Shown one piece after another: positions 11,710 to 20,080 of a DNA stretch of 56,514 nucleotides. The DNA is from Caldilineaceae bacterium. GTDB lineage: Bacteria > Chloroflexota > Anaerolineae > Caldilineales > Caldilineaceae. Below the pieces are notes generated by a model. It searched no databases. It was not told the origin of the DNA and saw only the letters and a list, made by a program, of their open reading frames with translations. The DNA lies in the NCBI GenBank assembly GCA_022821585.1, contig JAJEDI010000046.1, positions 1 to 56,514 on the forward strand, read 5' to 3'. The first letter of the stretch is position 1. Each line of letters opens with the position of its first letter. The translations under genes and the position numbers were made by a program.

Positions 11710-12069
11710 TTTACGAGCGTTGGGCAGATTGTCTGAATCAGGATTTGCCGGATTCCTGGGGATTCTCAGGATGGTGAGTGGCACCTGGCTCGGGAATTGT
11801 ATGACGAGCGTTGTACGAGTGTTCACGAGAGATGACGAGAGTCCATGAGCGTTTACGAGTGTTGCACAAAGTAACAGGCGTGTCGTACTTAAGGCCATGA
11901 GAGTTCACGATGTTTACGAGCGTTGGGCAGATTGTCTGAATCAGGATTTGCAGGATTTCTGGGGATTCTCAGGATGGTGAGTGCCTCCTGGCTCGGGAAT
12001 GGTCGTACGAGCGTTGTATGAGTGTTCACGAGAGATGACGAGTGTCCGCGAGCGTTTACGAGCGTTTCC
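11710..12069. repeat. Direct duplication of about 155 bp, copies 203 bp apart
   Basis: Copies at about 11,710-11,864 and 11,913-12,069. Both contain gggcagattgtctgaatc, then an imperfect AGGATT-rich stretch, then ctggctcgggaat, and end in the decamer array. They differ by scattered substitutions and small indels, so the duplication is not recent. Confidence 0.8.
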
Positions 12070-12148
12070 ATGCGTTCATTGATGTTTCAAGTGATGCCGG
12101 GAGCCTCGAATGAGACTCAGAGAGCACAGCAACGGGGTCCATGAGCAT

Positions 12149-12445
12149 TGCACGAGAGTTTACGAGAGTTTACGAGAGATTACAAGAGTTTGCGTGCGTT
12201 CATGGGCGTTTCAAGGGATGCCACGAGCTGCCAACCTGAGCCTGTGAGCAGTGCACCTGTGTCCAAGAGTGCTGCACGAGAGTTCACGAGCGTTTACGAG
12301 AGATTACGAGAGTTTGCATGCGTTCATGGGTGCTTCAAGAGACGCCACCAGCTTCGAACCTGAGCCTGTGAGCAATGCACCGGTGTCCAAGGGTGTTGCA
12401 CGAGAGTTCACGAGCGTTTACGAGAGATTGCGAGAGATTCAGCAT
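12149..12445. repeat. 124-bp tandem repeat, two full copies and a partial third
   Basis: The word tgcacgagagtt starts at 12,149, 12,273 and 12,397, exactly 124 bases apart. Each full unit is a seven-decamer block followed by about 50 bases ending in cctgtgagca(g/a)tgcacc. The third copy is lost after about 45 bases. A more diverged copy seems to precede the first, at about 12,025-12,148. Confidence 0.85.
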
Positions 12446-12615
12446 GGTGACGCTCTTGTGGATCTTAGTGACAGGTGCCAACCTGGAGTCAAAGACGAAT
12501 GACCTATTTTTGGGTCGAGATACTGCGGCTCCAACTGTGTCTACTAACGAAGGTCGATTGATTTGCTTGTACTCTGACTGAAACAGTGGGATTCTAACAA
12601 CACATTATTTTCAAG

Positions 12616-12631
12616 AATAATATATATTATT
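12616..12631. repeat. 16-bp A+T palindrome
   Basis: A perfect 16-base inverted repeat made only of A and T, starting AATAATAT. It stands alone in a G+C-rich neighbourhood. It could be a protein-binding site or an easily melted spot; nothing beside it identifies which. Confidence 0.6.
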
Positions 12632-12905
12632 GTCAGCACTGAGTCATGTTCTGTGTGGTTACTGTTTGCGCTCTGCCTGGATCTGGAGTGACGAAATGTA
12701 CTGTCAGAGATTCTGTGGCAGGGTCTTGACGGGCATCGCAGGGTACTTTGGGCCCAGTTGGGATTCGCCCCGCTTGCCCTGTCTGTGCCAGCTCACACTT
12801 TGTGCCAACCAAGGCGCGGTGGGGGAACCACGGGTCGCCGCGGGACGCCAACTTCATATTGCTCTCACACTCGCTGCGGCGCGAGGTTGTAGGAGAGGGG
12901 GCGTT

Positions 12906-12924
12906 GCGGGGGCGGAGCCCCCGC
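12906..12924. repeat. G+C hairpin, REP-like
   Basis: gcgggggc-gga-gcccccgc forms a perfect eight-base-pair stem with a three-base loop. No T-run follows, so it resembles a scattered palindromic intergenic repeat more than a terminator. Confidence 0.5.
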
Positions 12925-13283
12925 ACAAGGGAGGCCGCTTGCGGCCGACCGCCCAACTGCAGTAGTCAGTGGTCAGTAGCCTCTTTCGGGCTTGCCGGGT
13001 GGTAGGGTTCTGGAAGTCATATGATTGTTATGTAGTGCCTGTGGAGCCTGGTCAGGTTTCGAATTCTGCAGGTGGCGCTTGGTGGACGGGAATTCATTCT
13101 TCGTCGGCGCAAGTCTGGGTGGAAGTTTTACGACTTAATGGCAGTTTCTGATATGCTAGGGCTGATGTTCGATTGACAATTATACCACGAACTTTTGTCC
13201 CTTAGAGGACTTTTTTCTCGGCGACGCTCGACATATTTGGCGCGGTGTCGTCGTACACTGTACCTGAGGAAAGGGAGCTAGGC

Positions 13284-14384
13284 ATGGCAGATACCAGAGC
13301 AACGAACGGCGCGGAGGCGAATGACGGACAGCAGGCGGGAACGCCCGAGGAGCCTTTGCGGATTGGAATCAGCGGACTGGGCAGGAGCGGATGGGGCATT
13401 CACGCCAACGTGCTGGCCCAGATTGGCGAGAAGTTCAGCGTCGCGGCGGTGTGCGATCCGGACCCCTCTCGACAGGAGGAGGCGGTTGACAGGTTTGACT
13501 GCCTGGCTTACTCGACGATAGACGAGATCATTGCGGACAAGGCGGTGGAGCTGCTGGTTGTGGCTACGCCGAGCCAGCTTCACGTGAGCGACGCTTCGGC
13601 GGCGATGCGGGCGGGGAAGCATGTCATCGTGGAGAAGCCGATGGCACCGACGCTGGACGGCGTGGACGAGATGATTGCGGTCGCGGAAGAGACGGGGATG
13701 CTGCTGACGGTGAACCAGAACTATCGCTATCATGCGGATTTTCTGAAGGTCAAGGAGGTCGTCGATTCGGGTGTGCTGGGGCGTATTGTGCAGATGCGGA
13801 TCACGGGCAACGGTTTTCGCAGGCGGTGGGACTGGCAGACGCTCAAGAAGTACGGGGGCGGAGACCTGAACAACAAGGGGGCGCACTCGATCGACTGGGC
13901 GATTCACTTTTTCGACGATCCGAACCCGGAGATCTTCTGCCAGATGGAGACGACGCCGCTGTTTGCGGGGGATGCGGAGAGCCATGTCAAGCTGGTGATC
14001 AAGCCGGACGACGGGCCGGTCATCGACGTGGAGATGTCCAACTGCTGCGCGTTTCCGCAGGATGCGTGGCTGGTGATGGGAACGCAGGGGACGCTGGTCA
14101 GTGCGGACCGGCGCGAGGTGCACTGGAAGTATTTCGACCCGGAGGAGGCGCCGCCGCTGGTGCTGGACACGACGCCTACGCCGGACCGCAGCTACAACAG
14201 CGAGACGTTACCGTGGAAAGAGGAGACCTTCACGCCGGAGTTTAATTTCTTCACGGGGATGTTCACGCTGTACGAGGACATTTACAAGACGATCCGCACG
14301 GGAGAACCGGCGGCGATCTCGGCGGCCAGTGTGCGGCGCCAGGTAGAGATATTGGAGCGCTGCCGGGAGATCAGCCCGGTTTAA
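13284..14384 (+). CDS. Gfo/Idh/MocA family NAD(P)-dependent oxidoreductase
   Basis: A 366-residue soluble dehydrogenase of the Gfo/Idh/MocA family, which oxidises or reduces sugars and cyclitols. After a poorly conserved 25-residue lead there is a Rossmann fold with GLGRSG (31-36) and the family EKP motif (117-119), whose lysine sits at the active site. I chose ATG 13284 because AAAGGGAG lies about nine bases upstream; the frame reaches back to 13245 without support. Its TAA shares the palindrome TTAA with the stop of the convergent PhyH gene. The substrate is unknown; the neighbours suggest breakdown of carbohydrate or related organic matter. Confidence 0.9.
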   Translation: MADTRATNGAEANDGQQAGTPEEPLRIGISGLGRSGWGIHANVLAQIGEKFSVAAVCDPDPSRQEEAVDRFDCLAYSTIDEIIADKAVELLVVATPSQLHVSDASAAMRAGKHVIVEKPMAPTLDGVDEMIAVAEETGMLLTVNQNYRYHADFLKVKEVVDSGVLGRIVQMRITGNGFRRRWDWQTLKKYGGGDLNNKGAHSIDWAIHFFDDPNPEIFCQMETTPLFAGDAESHVKLVIKPDDGPVIDVEMSNCCAFPQDAWLVMGTQGTLVSADRREVHWKYFDPEEAPPLVLDTTPTPDRSYNSETLPWKEETFTPEFNFFTGMFTLYEDIYKTIRTGEPAAISAASVRRQVEILERCREISPV

Positions 14385-15139
14385 GGCTGGTTGGCATCGC
14401 GGCCAAAGGCGTCCATGTAGATCTTTGTGCGCCGGTTGAGGACGCCGTAGAAAGCGCGTGTTTCCGGGTCCGGGTTGTCGCGCCAGAGGGCGACAGGGAT
14501 GCCCGAATCGTTGGAGAGGGGCGCCCGGTCGCGGTGGCCGTAGTAGATTTGGACCGTCTTGCGTTCGGAAACGGTCGGGCGGGTAGTAGCGGTATGCAGG
14601 GCAGCGACGTTGAAGAGGGCACAGGTCCCGGCCGGCCCGTGCAGATCGTAGATGCCGCCGCGGGCCAGTTGGGCCTGCTGGTCCATCAGAAGCGGCTGGT
14701 CGACCGATTCGGGCGAGAAAGAGATGCAGTGTGTGCTTTCGTCGACGTCGGTGAGATAGACCATCAGCTGGATGTAGTCCATGCGCAGCGGATGCTCGGG
14801 CCAGTGCGGCTTGTCGCGATGCCATTTGCGGTGGAGCCGGCCGTCGTAGGGGCCCATGTAGCGCAGGCCGATCTCGCCGAAGCAGACGGGGCCGCCCATC
14901 AGCTCTTCGATGGCGGGCATGATGCGCGGATGACGGATCAACTCGTCGAAGCGCGGCGTGGTGACCAGTGCGTCGTAGTTGACGAACTGGTGGTGGCCGT
15001 AGTCGTGCCAGAAGTAGCGGTAGTCTGAGCGATCAGTGTCGAACATGGTGCGAAAATAGTCCAGCTCCTCGCCTTCCAAGACCTGGCCCAGGTTCAGTAC
15101 GGCAGTTTCCTCAATCTGTTTACGCCACTCTTGATTCAT
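14381..15139 (-). CDS. Phytanoyl-CoA dioxygenase (PhyH) family protein
   Basis: A 252-residue Fe(II)/2-oxoglutarate-dependent oxygenase of the PhyH family. The iron-binding triad is visible as H107-x-D109 (WHRD) and distal H182 in ALHTA, with R187 placed to bind 2-oxoglutarate. Bacterial members hydroxylate very diverse small molecules, so phytanoyl-CoA itself should not be assumed. It is the last gene of a minus-strand operon, 16 bases after MaoC, and overlaps the convergent oxidoreductase by four bases. CTCC-rich sequence at the start corresponds to a good GGAG ribosome site. Confidence 0.88.
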   Translation of the reverse strand: MNQEWRKQIEETAVLNLGQVLEGEELDYFRTMFDTDRSDYRYFWHDYGHHQFVNYDALVTTPRFDELIRHPRIMPAIEELMGGPVCFGEIGLRYMGPYDGRLHRKWHRDKPHWPEHPLRMDYIQLMVYLTDVDESTHCISFSPESVDQPLLMDQQAQLARGGIYDLHGPAGTCALFNVAALHTATTRPTVSERKTVQIYYGHRDRAPLSNDSGIPVALWRDNPDPETRAFYGVLNRRTKIYMDAFGRDANQP

Positions 15140-15155
15140 CGTTCTCCTTCCTTCG

Positions 15156-15590
15156 CTAGCTGTTGGCCACCCATTTGAGGATGTGTTGGGCTACGGCAAC
15201 CAATGTGCCTGACTGATTGGTGACGCGAATGTCGGATACGGACCGTCTGCGCTCTTCGTCAACGGAGACGATTTGGTAGTGAACGGTGATGGTGTCTCCC
15301 AGGAATACGGGCGCGAGAAAGCGGATGCGGTCGTATCCCAGTGAGACGGGCGTTTCTTCGTCGCTGGCGCGGGAGTCTGCGATGGCCATGGATGAGGCGG
15401 TGGACATGTAGCCGATGAGGAGCGCGCCATGGGCGATGCGGGTGCCGTAGCTGGAGCGTTTCATGTATTCTTCGTCGACATGGTTTGGGGCCAGGTCGCC
15501 GGTGATGCCGGCAAAGAGGTAGACGTCGCTCTCGCCTACGGTCTTGCTGAAGGATACGCTGTCGCCTATATCGACGTAGAAGCTGCTCAC
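15156..15590 (-). CDS. MaoC family dehydratase (hot-dog fold)
   Basis: A 144-residue single hot-dog domain. The segment TGDLAPNHVDEEY matches the hydratase-2 region, although the usual catalytic Asp/His spacing is only partly kept. ARIAHGALL-type sequence follows (here RIAHGALL). Such proteins hydrate or dehydrate enoyl-CoA substrates. The start is GTG 15590 with GGGAGGAG six bases upstream. It sits between the molybdenum hydroxylase and PhyH genes, consistent with a shared catabolic operon acting on an acyl or small organic substrate. Confidence 0.85.
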   Translation of the reverse strand: MSSFYVDIGDSVSFSKTVGESDVYLFAGITGDLAPNHVDEEYMKRSSYGTRIAHGALLIGYMSTASSMAIADSRASDEETPVSLGYDRIRFLAPVFLGDTITVHYQIVSVDEERRRSVSDIRVTNQSGTLVAVAQHILKWVANS

Positions 15591-15623
15591 CTGAAGTCTC
15601 CTCCCATTGCGGGGCCACCCATC

Positions 15624-17945
15624 TTAGCTCGAGTTTTTGCCATTGCTATGGATTGCTTGCCAGACCTTCTCGGGCGTCAGCGGCATGTCGAGATGACGGA
15701 CGCCGAGGGGTTTGAGGGCGTCCATGACAGCGTTGACAATGGCCGGCGTGGAGCCGATGGTTGCGGCCTCACCGATTCCCTTGGCTCCGAGAGGGTTATG
15801 GGGTGTATTCGTCACGGTTGAGTCGGTAACGAATCGGGGGAACTGGGCGGCTTTGGGTATGGCGTAGTCCATTAGCGTACCGGTCAAGAGCTGGCCTTCC
15901 TCGCTGTAGACTACTTCTTCCAACAGAGCCTGGGCGATGCCTTGTGCGAGTCCGCCATGGACCTGGCCGTCGACCAGTTTGGGGCTGATGCGGGGGCCGC
16001 AGTCGTCGACGGAGTAGTATTCGCGGATGGTGACGCGGCCGGTGGACTGCTCGACTTCGACGACGGCGACGTGGGTGCCGAAGGGGTAGACGAGGTCGGG
16101 CCGAAAGTAGTCGGTGCCTTCGAGGCCGGTGTCGATGGCGTCGGGCAGGTCATCGCTGTAGGCGCGTGCGGCGATGTCGGCGAGGGTCACGGCATTGTCG
16201 GGGACGCCGCGCACCTGGTATTGCCCTTCGGTCAGCTCGATGTCTTCGGCGGCGGCTTCGAGGATGTGCCCGGCTATCTGTTTGGCCTTGTCGCGCACTT
16301 TGCCGGTGGCGCGGACGAGGGCGGTGCCGCCGACGGCGAGGCCGCGGCTGCCCATGGTGCCGATACCCATCGGCGTGTTGGCGGTGTCGCCGTGTTTGAC
16401 GACGATTTGATCGTAGTCCGCTCCCAACTGGTCAGCCACAATCTGGGCAAAGGTGGTCTCCTGACCCTGGCCGTGGGGCGAGATTCCCGTGAAGACAGTG
16501 ACGGTTCCGCTGGGCTCGACGCGCACTTCGGCACTCTCGTAGGGGCCAAAGCCGCAGATCTCCACGTAGCTGGCGAGGCCGATTCCGAGCAGGTTGCCTT
16601 CATCCTGGCTGCGGCGTTGTTCCTGTTCTGCCCGCAGCGCGGCATAGCTGGAAACGTCGAGGGCTTTGGTTAACGACTTCTCGTACTCGCCGCTGTCGTA
16701 GGTTAGCGTGGTGCCCGTGTCGTAGGGGAAGGCGTCGGGAGAGATAAAGTTTTTGCGTCGCACTGCGGTCGGTTCCAGGCCCAACTCATTTGCTACGAGG
16801 TCTACCATTCGTTCAATGTAGTAGGCGGCCTCTGGCCGTCCGGCGCCGCGGTAGGCGGCGATGGGGGTGGTGTTGGTGAATACGCAGTCGATCTCTATGT
16901 CAAATGAGGGGATGTCGTAGACGCCGACGGCCATCCAGCCGGTCAGCTCGGGGATGATGAGCACGATGGGATAGGCGCCCATGTCGGCGACGACGCGCAT
17001 CTTCATGCCGGTGATGCGGCCGTCTTCGGTGACGGCCAGCGCGTAGTCGGCGATCTGGCCGCGGCCGTGGGTGGTAGTGAGAAGGTGCTCACTGCGTCCT
17101 TCAACCCAGCTGAGCGGGAGTTGATAGCGCATGGCCAGGCTGGCTATCACCACTTCTTCGGGATAGATGCCGATCTTGACGCCGAAGCCGCCGCCGACTT
17201 CGGGTGCGATTACGCGGATTGCGTTTTCTGACATGCGCAGGACGCCGGCAAGCTGGCCGCGCACGAGGTGGGGCGCTTGGGTGCTGGTCCAGACGGTCAG
17301 TCCACCGGTGGTCGGATCGGGCGCGGCGACGACGCTGCGGCCTTCCATGGGTACGGCGGCGAGGCGCTGGCTGTTGATGTGCTGGCTTACGACCTTGTGG
17401 GCGGAGGCGAAGGCGGCATCGACGTCGCCGACTTTACGGCGCCACACTTCCTGGACGTTGCTGTCCATGTCGTCGAAGAGGAGCGCGGCGTCTGAGTCGA
17501 GGGCCTGCTCGATGCCGGCGACGGCGGGGAGGGGTTCCCAATCGACGAAGACCTCCTCGGCGGCATCGGCGGCGGTGGCGGCGTCGGCAGCGATGACTGC
17601 GGCAACGCATTCGCCCATGTGGAGCACTTTTCCGGTTGTCAAGGCGTAGTGGGTGCGCTTGCTGTTGGCCTCGCCGTCGGCGGATCCGACCTCAAAGGGG
17701 AAGGGCATGGGCTCGGTGTGTTCGGCGAGGTCCTGGCCGGTTACTACTGCGACGACACCGTCGAGGGCGAGCGCGGCGGAGGCGTCGATCTCGCCGATGC
17801 GGGCGTGGGCGTAGGGGCTGCGGACGAAGGCGACGTAGTGCATGCCGGGCAGCTTCAGGTCTCCGACGTAGGAGCCGCTTCCGGTGATGAGACGGGGATC
17901 TTCCTTGCGCTTGATCTGTGCGCCCATGTAGGTTGCGTAAGCCAT
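15624..17945 (-). CDS. Xanthine dehydrogenase family molybdopterin-binding subunit (CoxL-like, form II type)
   Basis: A 773-residue large subunit of a molybdenum hydroxylase. An N-terminal a/b hammerhead domain (about 20-130) is followed by the molybdopterin cytosine dinucleotide-binding domains. The active-site loop reads AYRGAGRPE at about residue 363. This is the form seen in general hydroxylases and form II CO-dehydrogenase-like enzymes, not the AYRCSFR of true aerobic CO dehydrogenase. The catalytic glutamate is in GIGEAA near residue 724. The partner FAD and 2Fe-2S subunits are not in this window, so it must pair with subunits encoded elsewhere or be incomplete. Substrate unknown. Confidence 0.92.
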   Translation of the reverse strand: MAYATYMGAQIKRKEDPRLITGSGSYVGDLKLPGMHYVAFVRSPYAHARIGEIDASAALALDGVVAVVTGQDLAEHTEPMPFPFEVGSADGEANSKRTHYALTTGKVLHMGECVAAVIAADAATAADAAEEVFVDWEPLPAVAGIEQALDSDAALLFDDMDSNVQEVWRRKVGDVDAAFASAHKVVSQHINSQRLAAVPMEGRSVVAAPDPTTGGLTVWTSTQAPHLVRGQLAGVLRMSENAIRVIAPEVGGGFGVKIGIYPEEVVIASLAMRYQLPLSWVEGRSEHLLTTTHGRGQIADYALAVTEDGRITGMKMRVVADMGAYPIVLIIPELTGWMAVGVYDIPSFDIEIDCVFTNTTPIAAYRGAGRPEAAYYIERMVDLVANELGLEPTAVRRKNFISPDAFPYDTGTTLTYDSGEYEKSLTKALDVSSYAALRAEQEQRRSQDEGNLLGIGLASYVEICGFGPYESAEVRVEPSGTVTVFTGISPHGQGQETTFAQIVADQLGADYDQIVVKHGDTANTPMGIGTMGSRGLAVGGTALVRATGKVRDKAKQIAGHILEAAAEDIELTEGQYQVRGVPDNAVTLADIAARAYSDDLPDAIDTGLEGTDYFRPDLVYPFGTHVAVVEVEQSTGRVTIREYYSVDDCGPRISPKLVDGQVHGGLAQGIAQALLEEVVYSEEGQLLTGTLMDYAIPKAAQFPRFVTDSTVTNTPHNPLGAKGIGEAATIGSTPAIVNAVMDALKPLGVRHLDMPLTPEKVWQAIHSNGKNSS

Positions 17946-18036
17946 TTGGAGTCTCCTTTCCTTTTATGCCGGACCAGTCACTTTAATTGGCGTGTAAAGA
18001 GATCAGTTCTGTGGGCCCAGGGTCGGGCGAGTTTGC

Positions 18037-19083
18037 TCAAGCGGGCCGGAGTTCAACGGGCTTGCCCTCGCTGCCAGAGGAGAGCACGGCCTGGGTCGCG
18101 GCTAGTGTGCGAAGTCCTTCTTCGCCGCTGACTAGAGGCGGCTCTTCTCTGCGAATGACGCGGCAGAAATGGGCCAGTTGTGCTGCCAGTGGATCGACAT
18201 CGGCCGGTTCGTGCCGTTCCTGTTCGAGGGGCTGCTCCCAGCCGGCGTTGTCTGCGGAGAGGTAGCGCCACAGCTCCATTCTAGGAAAGGCAATTGAGCC
18301 TTCTGTGCCAAAGAAGAAGGCGCAGTTGGCTGCCACGTGGGCGTAGGATGGGTTTTCGAACATTGTCAGCTCGTACGACCACGGTGAAGGCGCGGCGTCG
18401 GAAAGAAAGATGGAGCCGACGACACCGCCGGTGAAATTCAGGGTGATGGCGGCGGAGTCCTCTACCTCGAAGCCGCGTGTCGCGGAGCTGGTGGCGGCAT
18501 AGACGCTGGTGATTTCGCCGCAGATGAAGCGCAGTGTGTCGATCTCGTGGATGAGGTTGGTCAGAACGGGTCCACCGCCGGCGCGGGTGCGCCAGACGAC
18601 GTCGTAGTAGGCATCGGGTTTTTTTACGGCCCACAGAAGGGAGACTCCGATCAGAGAGCCGATGGCGCCTTCGTTTACCAGGTTCCATAGCCGCTTTATG
18701 CGGGGGTGATAGCGTCTGTGGTGACCGACAAGGACGGGCAAGCCGGCTGCGGCGGCATCGTCGACCAGTCTTCGGCCTTCTTTGAGGGAGGAGGTGATAG
18801 GTTTTTCGATCAGGGGAACGATGCCGCGGCGAATGCAGGCCATTGCGAGCTCTTCGTGCAGTGGTGTGGGAGCGGCGATGATAGCGCCGTCGGGCGCGGC
18901 CAAATCCAGGGCTTCAAATTCATCGTAGAAGAACGGGACCTCGTTGCTGGCTGCAAGTTCGGCCACGCTGGAGTTGGGGTCGCAGATGGCAACCAGCTGG
19001 CAGTTGCCGCTTGCGTTCACATAGTCAATGTGACGGCGGCCCATTGTGCCTGCGCCCAGAATGGCTATACGCAATTGGCTCAC
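18037..19083 (-). CDS. Gfo/Idh/MocA family oxidoreductase
   Basis: A 348-residue NAD(P)-dependent dehydrogenase with GAGTMG (10-15) in the Rossmann fold and EKP at 93-95. I place the start at GTG 19083, since AGGAG lies seven bases upstream and the family's first strand begins within five residues; the frame itself runs back to 19197. It is the first gene of the minus-strand operon with the molybdenum hydroxylase, MaoC and PhyH, and is divergent from the SDR at 19284. It differs clearly from the Gfo/Idh protein at 13284, so the two are not a recent duplication. Confidence 0.9.
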   Translation of the reverse strand: MSQLRIAILGAGTMGRRHIDYVNASGNCQLVAICDPNSSVAELAASNEVPFFYDEFEALDLAAPDGAIIAAPTPLHEELAMACIRRGIVPLIEKPITSSLKEGRRLVDDAAAAGLPVLVGHHRRYHPRIKRLWNLVNEGAIGSLIGVSLLWAVKKPDAYYDVVWRTRAGGGPVLTNLIHEIDTLRFICGEITSVYAATSSATRGFEVEDSAAITLNFTGGVVGSIFLSDAAPSPWSYELTMFENPSYAHVAANCAFFFGTEGSIAFPRMELWRYLSADNAGWEQPLEQERHEPADVDPLAAQLAHFCRVIRREEPPLVSGEEGLRTLAATQAVLSSGSEGKPVELRPA

Positions 19084-19283
19084 ACAGTTGCTCCTGTGAG
19101 GCGGTTTCGTCCTCCGCATTCTAGCTGAATTACGCCGGTTCTGACCAACGCAGTTTTTGGATGAGATCGTTGTAAGCGTGGACCTCACCTGTAGCACTTT
19201 CCTACGACTTGGGGTATAACGGAACTGCAGTGGTCAGTGGAGAAACGAGCCCGGCCCGTTTAGGTCGGTTAAGGTGGGTGAAG

Positions 19284-20027
19284 ATGGTTGAATATGACTT
19301 TGGTGGGCGGACGGCGGTTGTTACTGGGGGGGCCAAGGGTATTGGGCTGGGGATTGCTCAGCGGCTGGCCGAGTCGGGGGCGGCTGTGGCGGTCTGGGAT
19401 TTGGATCCGAGTCCTGTGCGGGGGACTGCGGCAGGGGAAGGGTTTGAGGCCGCATTATCTGTGGACGTGACGGAACCGGCGAGCGTGGAGCAGGCGGTGC
19501 AGGATACGCTTGCGCAGTTGGGGGTTATTGATATCCTGGTCAACAATGCCGGCGTCGCGGGACCGACGCTGCCGACTTGGGAGTATCCGCTGGAGGAGTG
19601 GGACCGGGTGATCGCGGCGGACCTGAATTCGGTCTTTTTGTGCAGCCGGGCGGTTATTCCTTTCATGCTGGAGCAGGGAGGGGGCCGAATCGTCAACGTG
19701 GCTTCGGTTGCGGGCAAGGAGGGCAACGCGAACGCGTGCGCGTATTCGGCGGCGAAGGCGGGAGTAATTGCTCTGACCAAGTCGCTGGGTAAGGAGCTGG
19801 CTCAGAGCAACATCATTGTCAACTGCGTGGCGCCGGCGATGGTGCAGACGGATCTCCTGGGCGAGATGACGCCGGAGTATATCAGGACTGTGACGGCCAA
19901 GATCCCGATGGGTCGGTTTGGCACGATTGAGGAGAACGCCGAAATGGTGGCGTGGCTGTGCAGCGACGCGTGCAGTTTTGCGACAGGCGCTGTGTTCGAC
20001 GTGTCCGGGGGTCGGGCGACCTATTGA
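19284..20027 (+). CDS. SDR family oxidoreductase (FabG-like)
   Basis: A 247-residue classical short-chain dehydrogenase. It has TGGAKGIG (14-21) for nucleotide binding, NNAG (87-90), and the catalytic set S141, Y154, K158. The C-terminal GAVFDVSGG is typical. AAGGTGGG precedes ATG 19284; a frame without support continues upstream to 19209. It is the first gene of the plus-strand set, with the sugar isomerase-like gene 53 bases downstream. Members of this class oxidise sugar acids, polyols or 3-hydroxyacyl compounds. Given the neighbours a sugar or sugar-acid substrate is more likely than fatty-acid synthesis. Confidence 0.9.
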   Translation: MVEYDFGGRTAVVTGGAKGIGLGIAQRLAESGAAVAVWDLDPSPVRGTAAGEGFEAALSVDVTEPASVEQAVQDTLAQLGVIDILVNNAGVAGPTLPTWEYPLEEWDRVIAADLNSVFLCSRAVIPFMLEQGGGRIVNVASVAGKEGNANACAYSAAKAGVIALTKSLGKELAQSNIIVNCVAPAMVQTDLLGEMTPEYIRTVTAKIPMGRFGTIEENAEMVAWLCSDACSFATGAVFDVSGGRATY

Positions 20028-20080
20028 ATGCGGCGTCGGTTTCATCTGATAGACTCCGGAGATGTGTTGGGCAGGCACGT

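Larger units (their letters stand above)
11680..12445. repeat. Array of 10-bp phased repeats (consensus near TACGAGAGTT)
   Basis: Runs of decamers follow each other without gaps. At 12,151-12,220 seven consecutive 10-base blocks read cacgagagtt, tacgagagtt, tacgagagat, tacaagagtt, tgcgtgcgtt, catgggcgtt and tcaagggatg. The same unit recurs at about 11,682-11,720, 11,808-11,865, 12,010-12,070, 12,275-12,344 and 12,399-12,440. The shared core is A[CT]GAG[AC]G, spaced one helical turn. Confidence 0.85.
11510..13283. other. Repeat-rich intergenic region without genes
   Basis: Nearly 1.8 kb with no credible coding sequence. Short open frames on both strands are read through repeats and change frame from copy to copy, because the 124-bp period is not a multiple of three. 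The left half (about 11,680-12,445) is an array of decamer-based repeats. The right half holds an AT-only palindrome (12,616-12,631) and a G+C hairpin (12,906-12,924). Confidence 0.8.

Noticed and set aside
12149..12445. CRISPR array
   Set aside because: Units are tandem and similar along their whole length, with no distinct spacers, and no cas genes are nearby.
11593..12502. Several open frames on both strands in the repeat region (for example with REFTRDY or LVNTRTTLV repeats)
   Set aside because: They follow the 10-bp and 124-bp DNA repeats, change frame between copies and lack ribosome sites.
15624..17945. Aerobic carbon monoxide dehydrogenase (form I CoxL)
   Set aside because: The active-site loop is AYRGAGR rather than AYRCSFR, and the CoxM and CoxS partners are missing.
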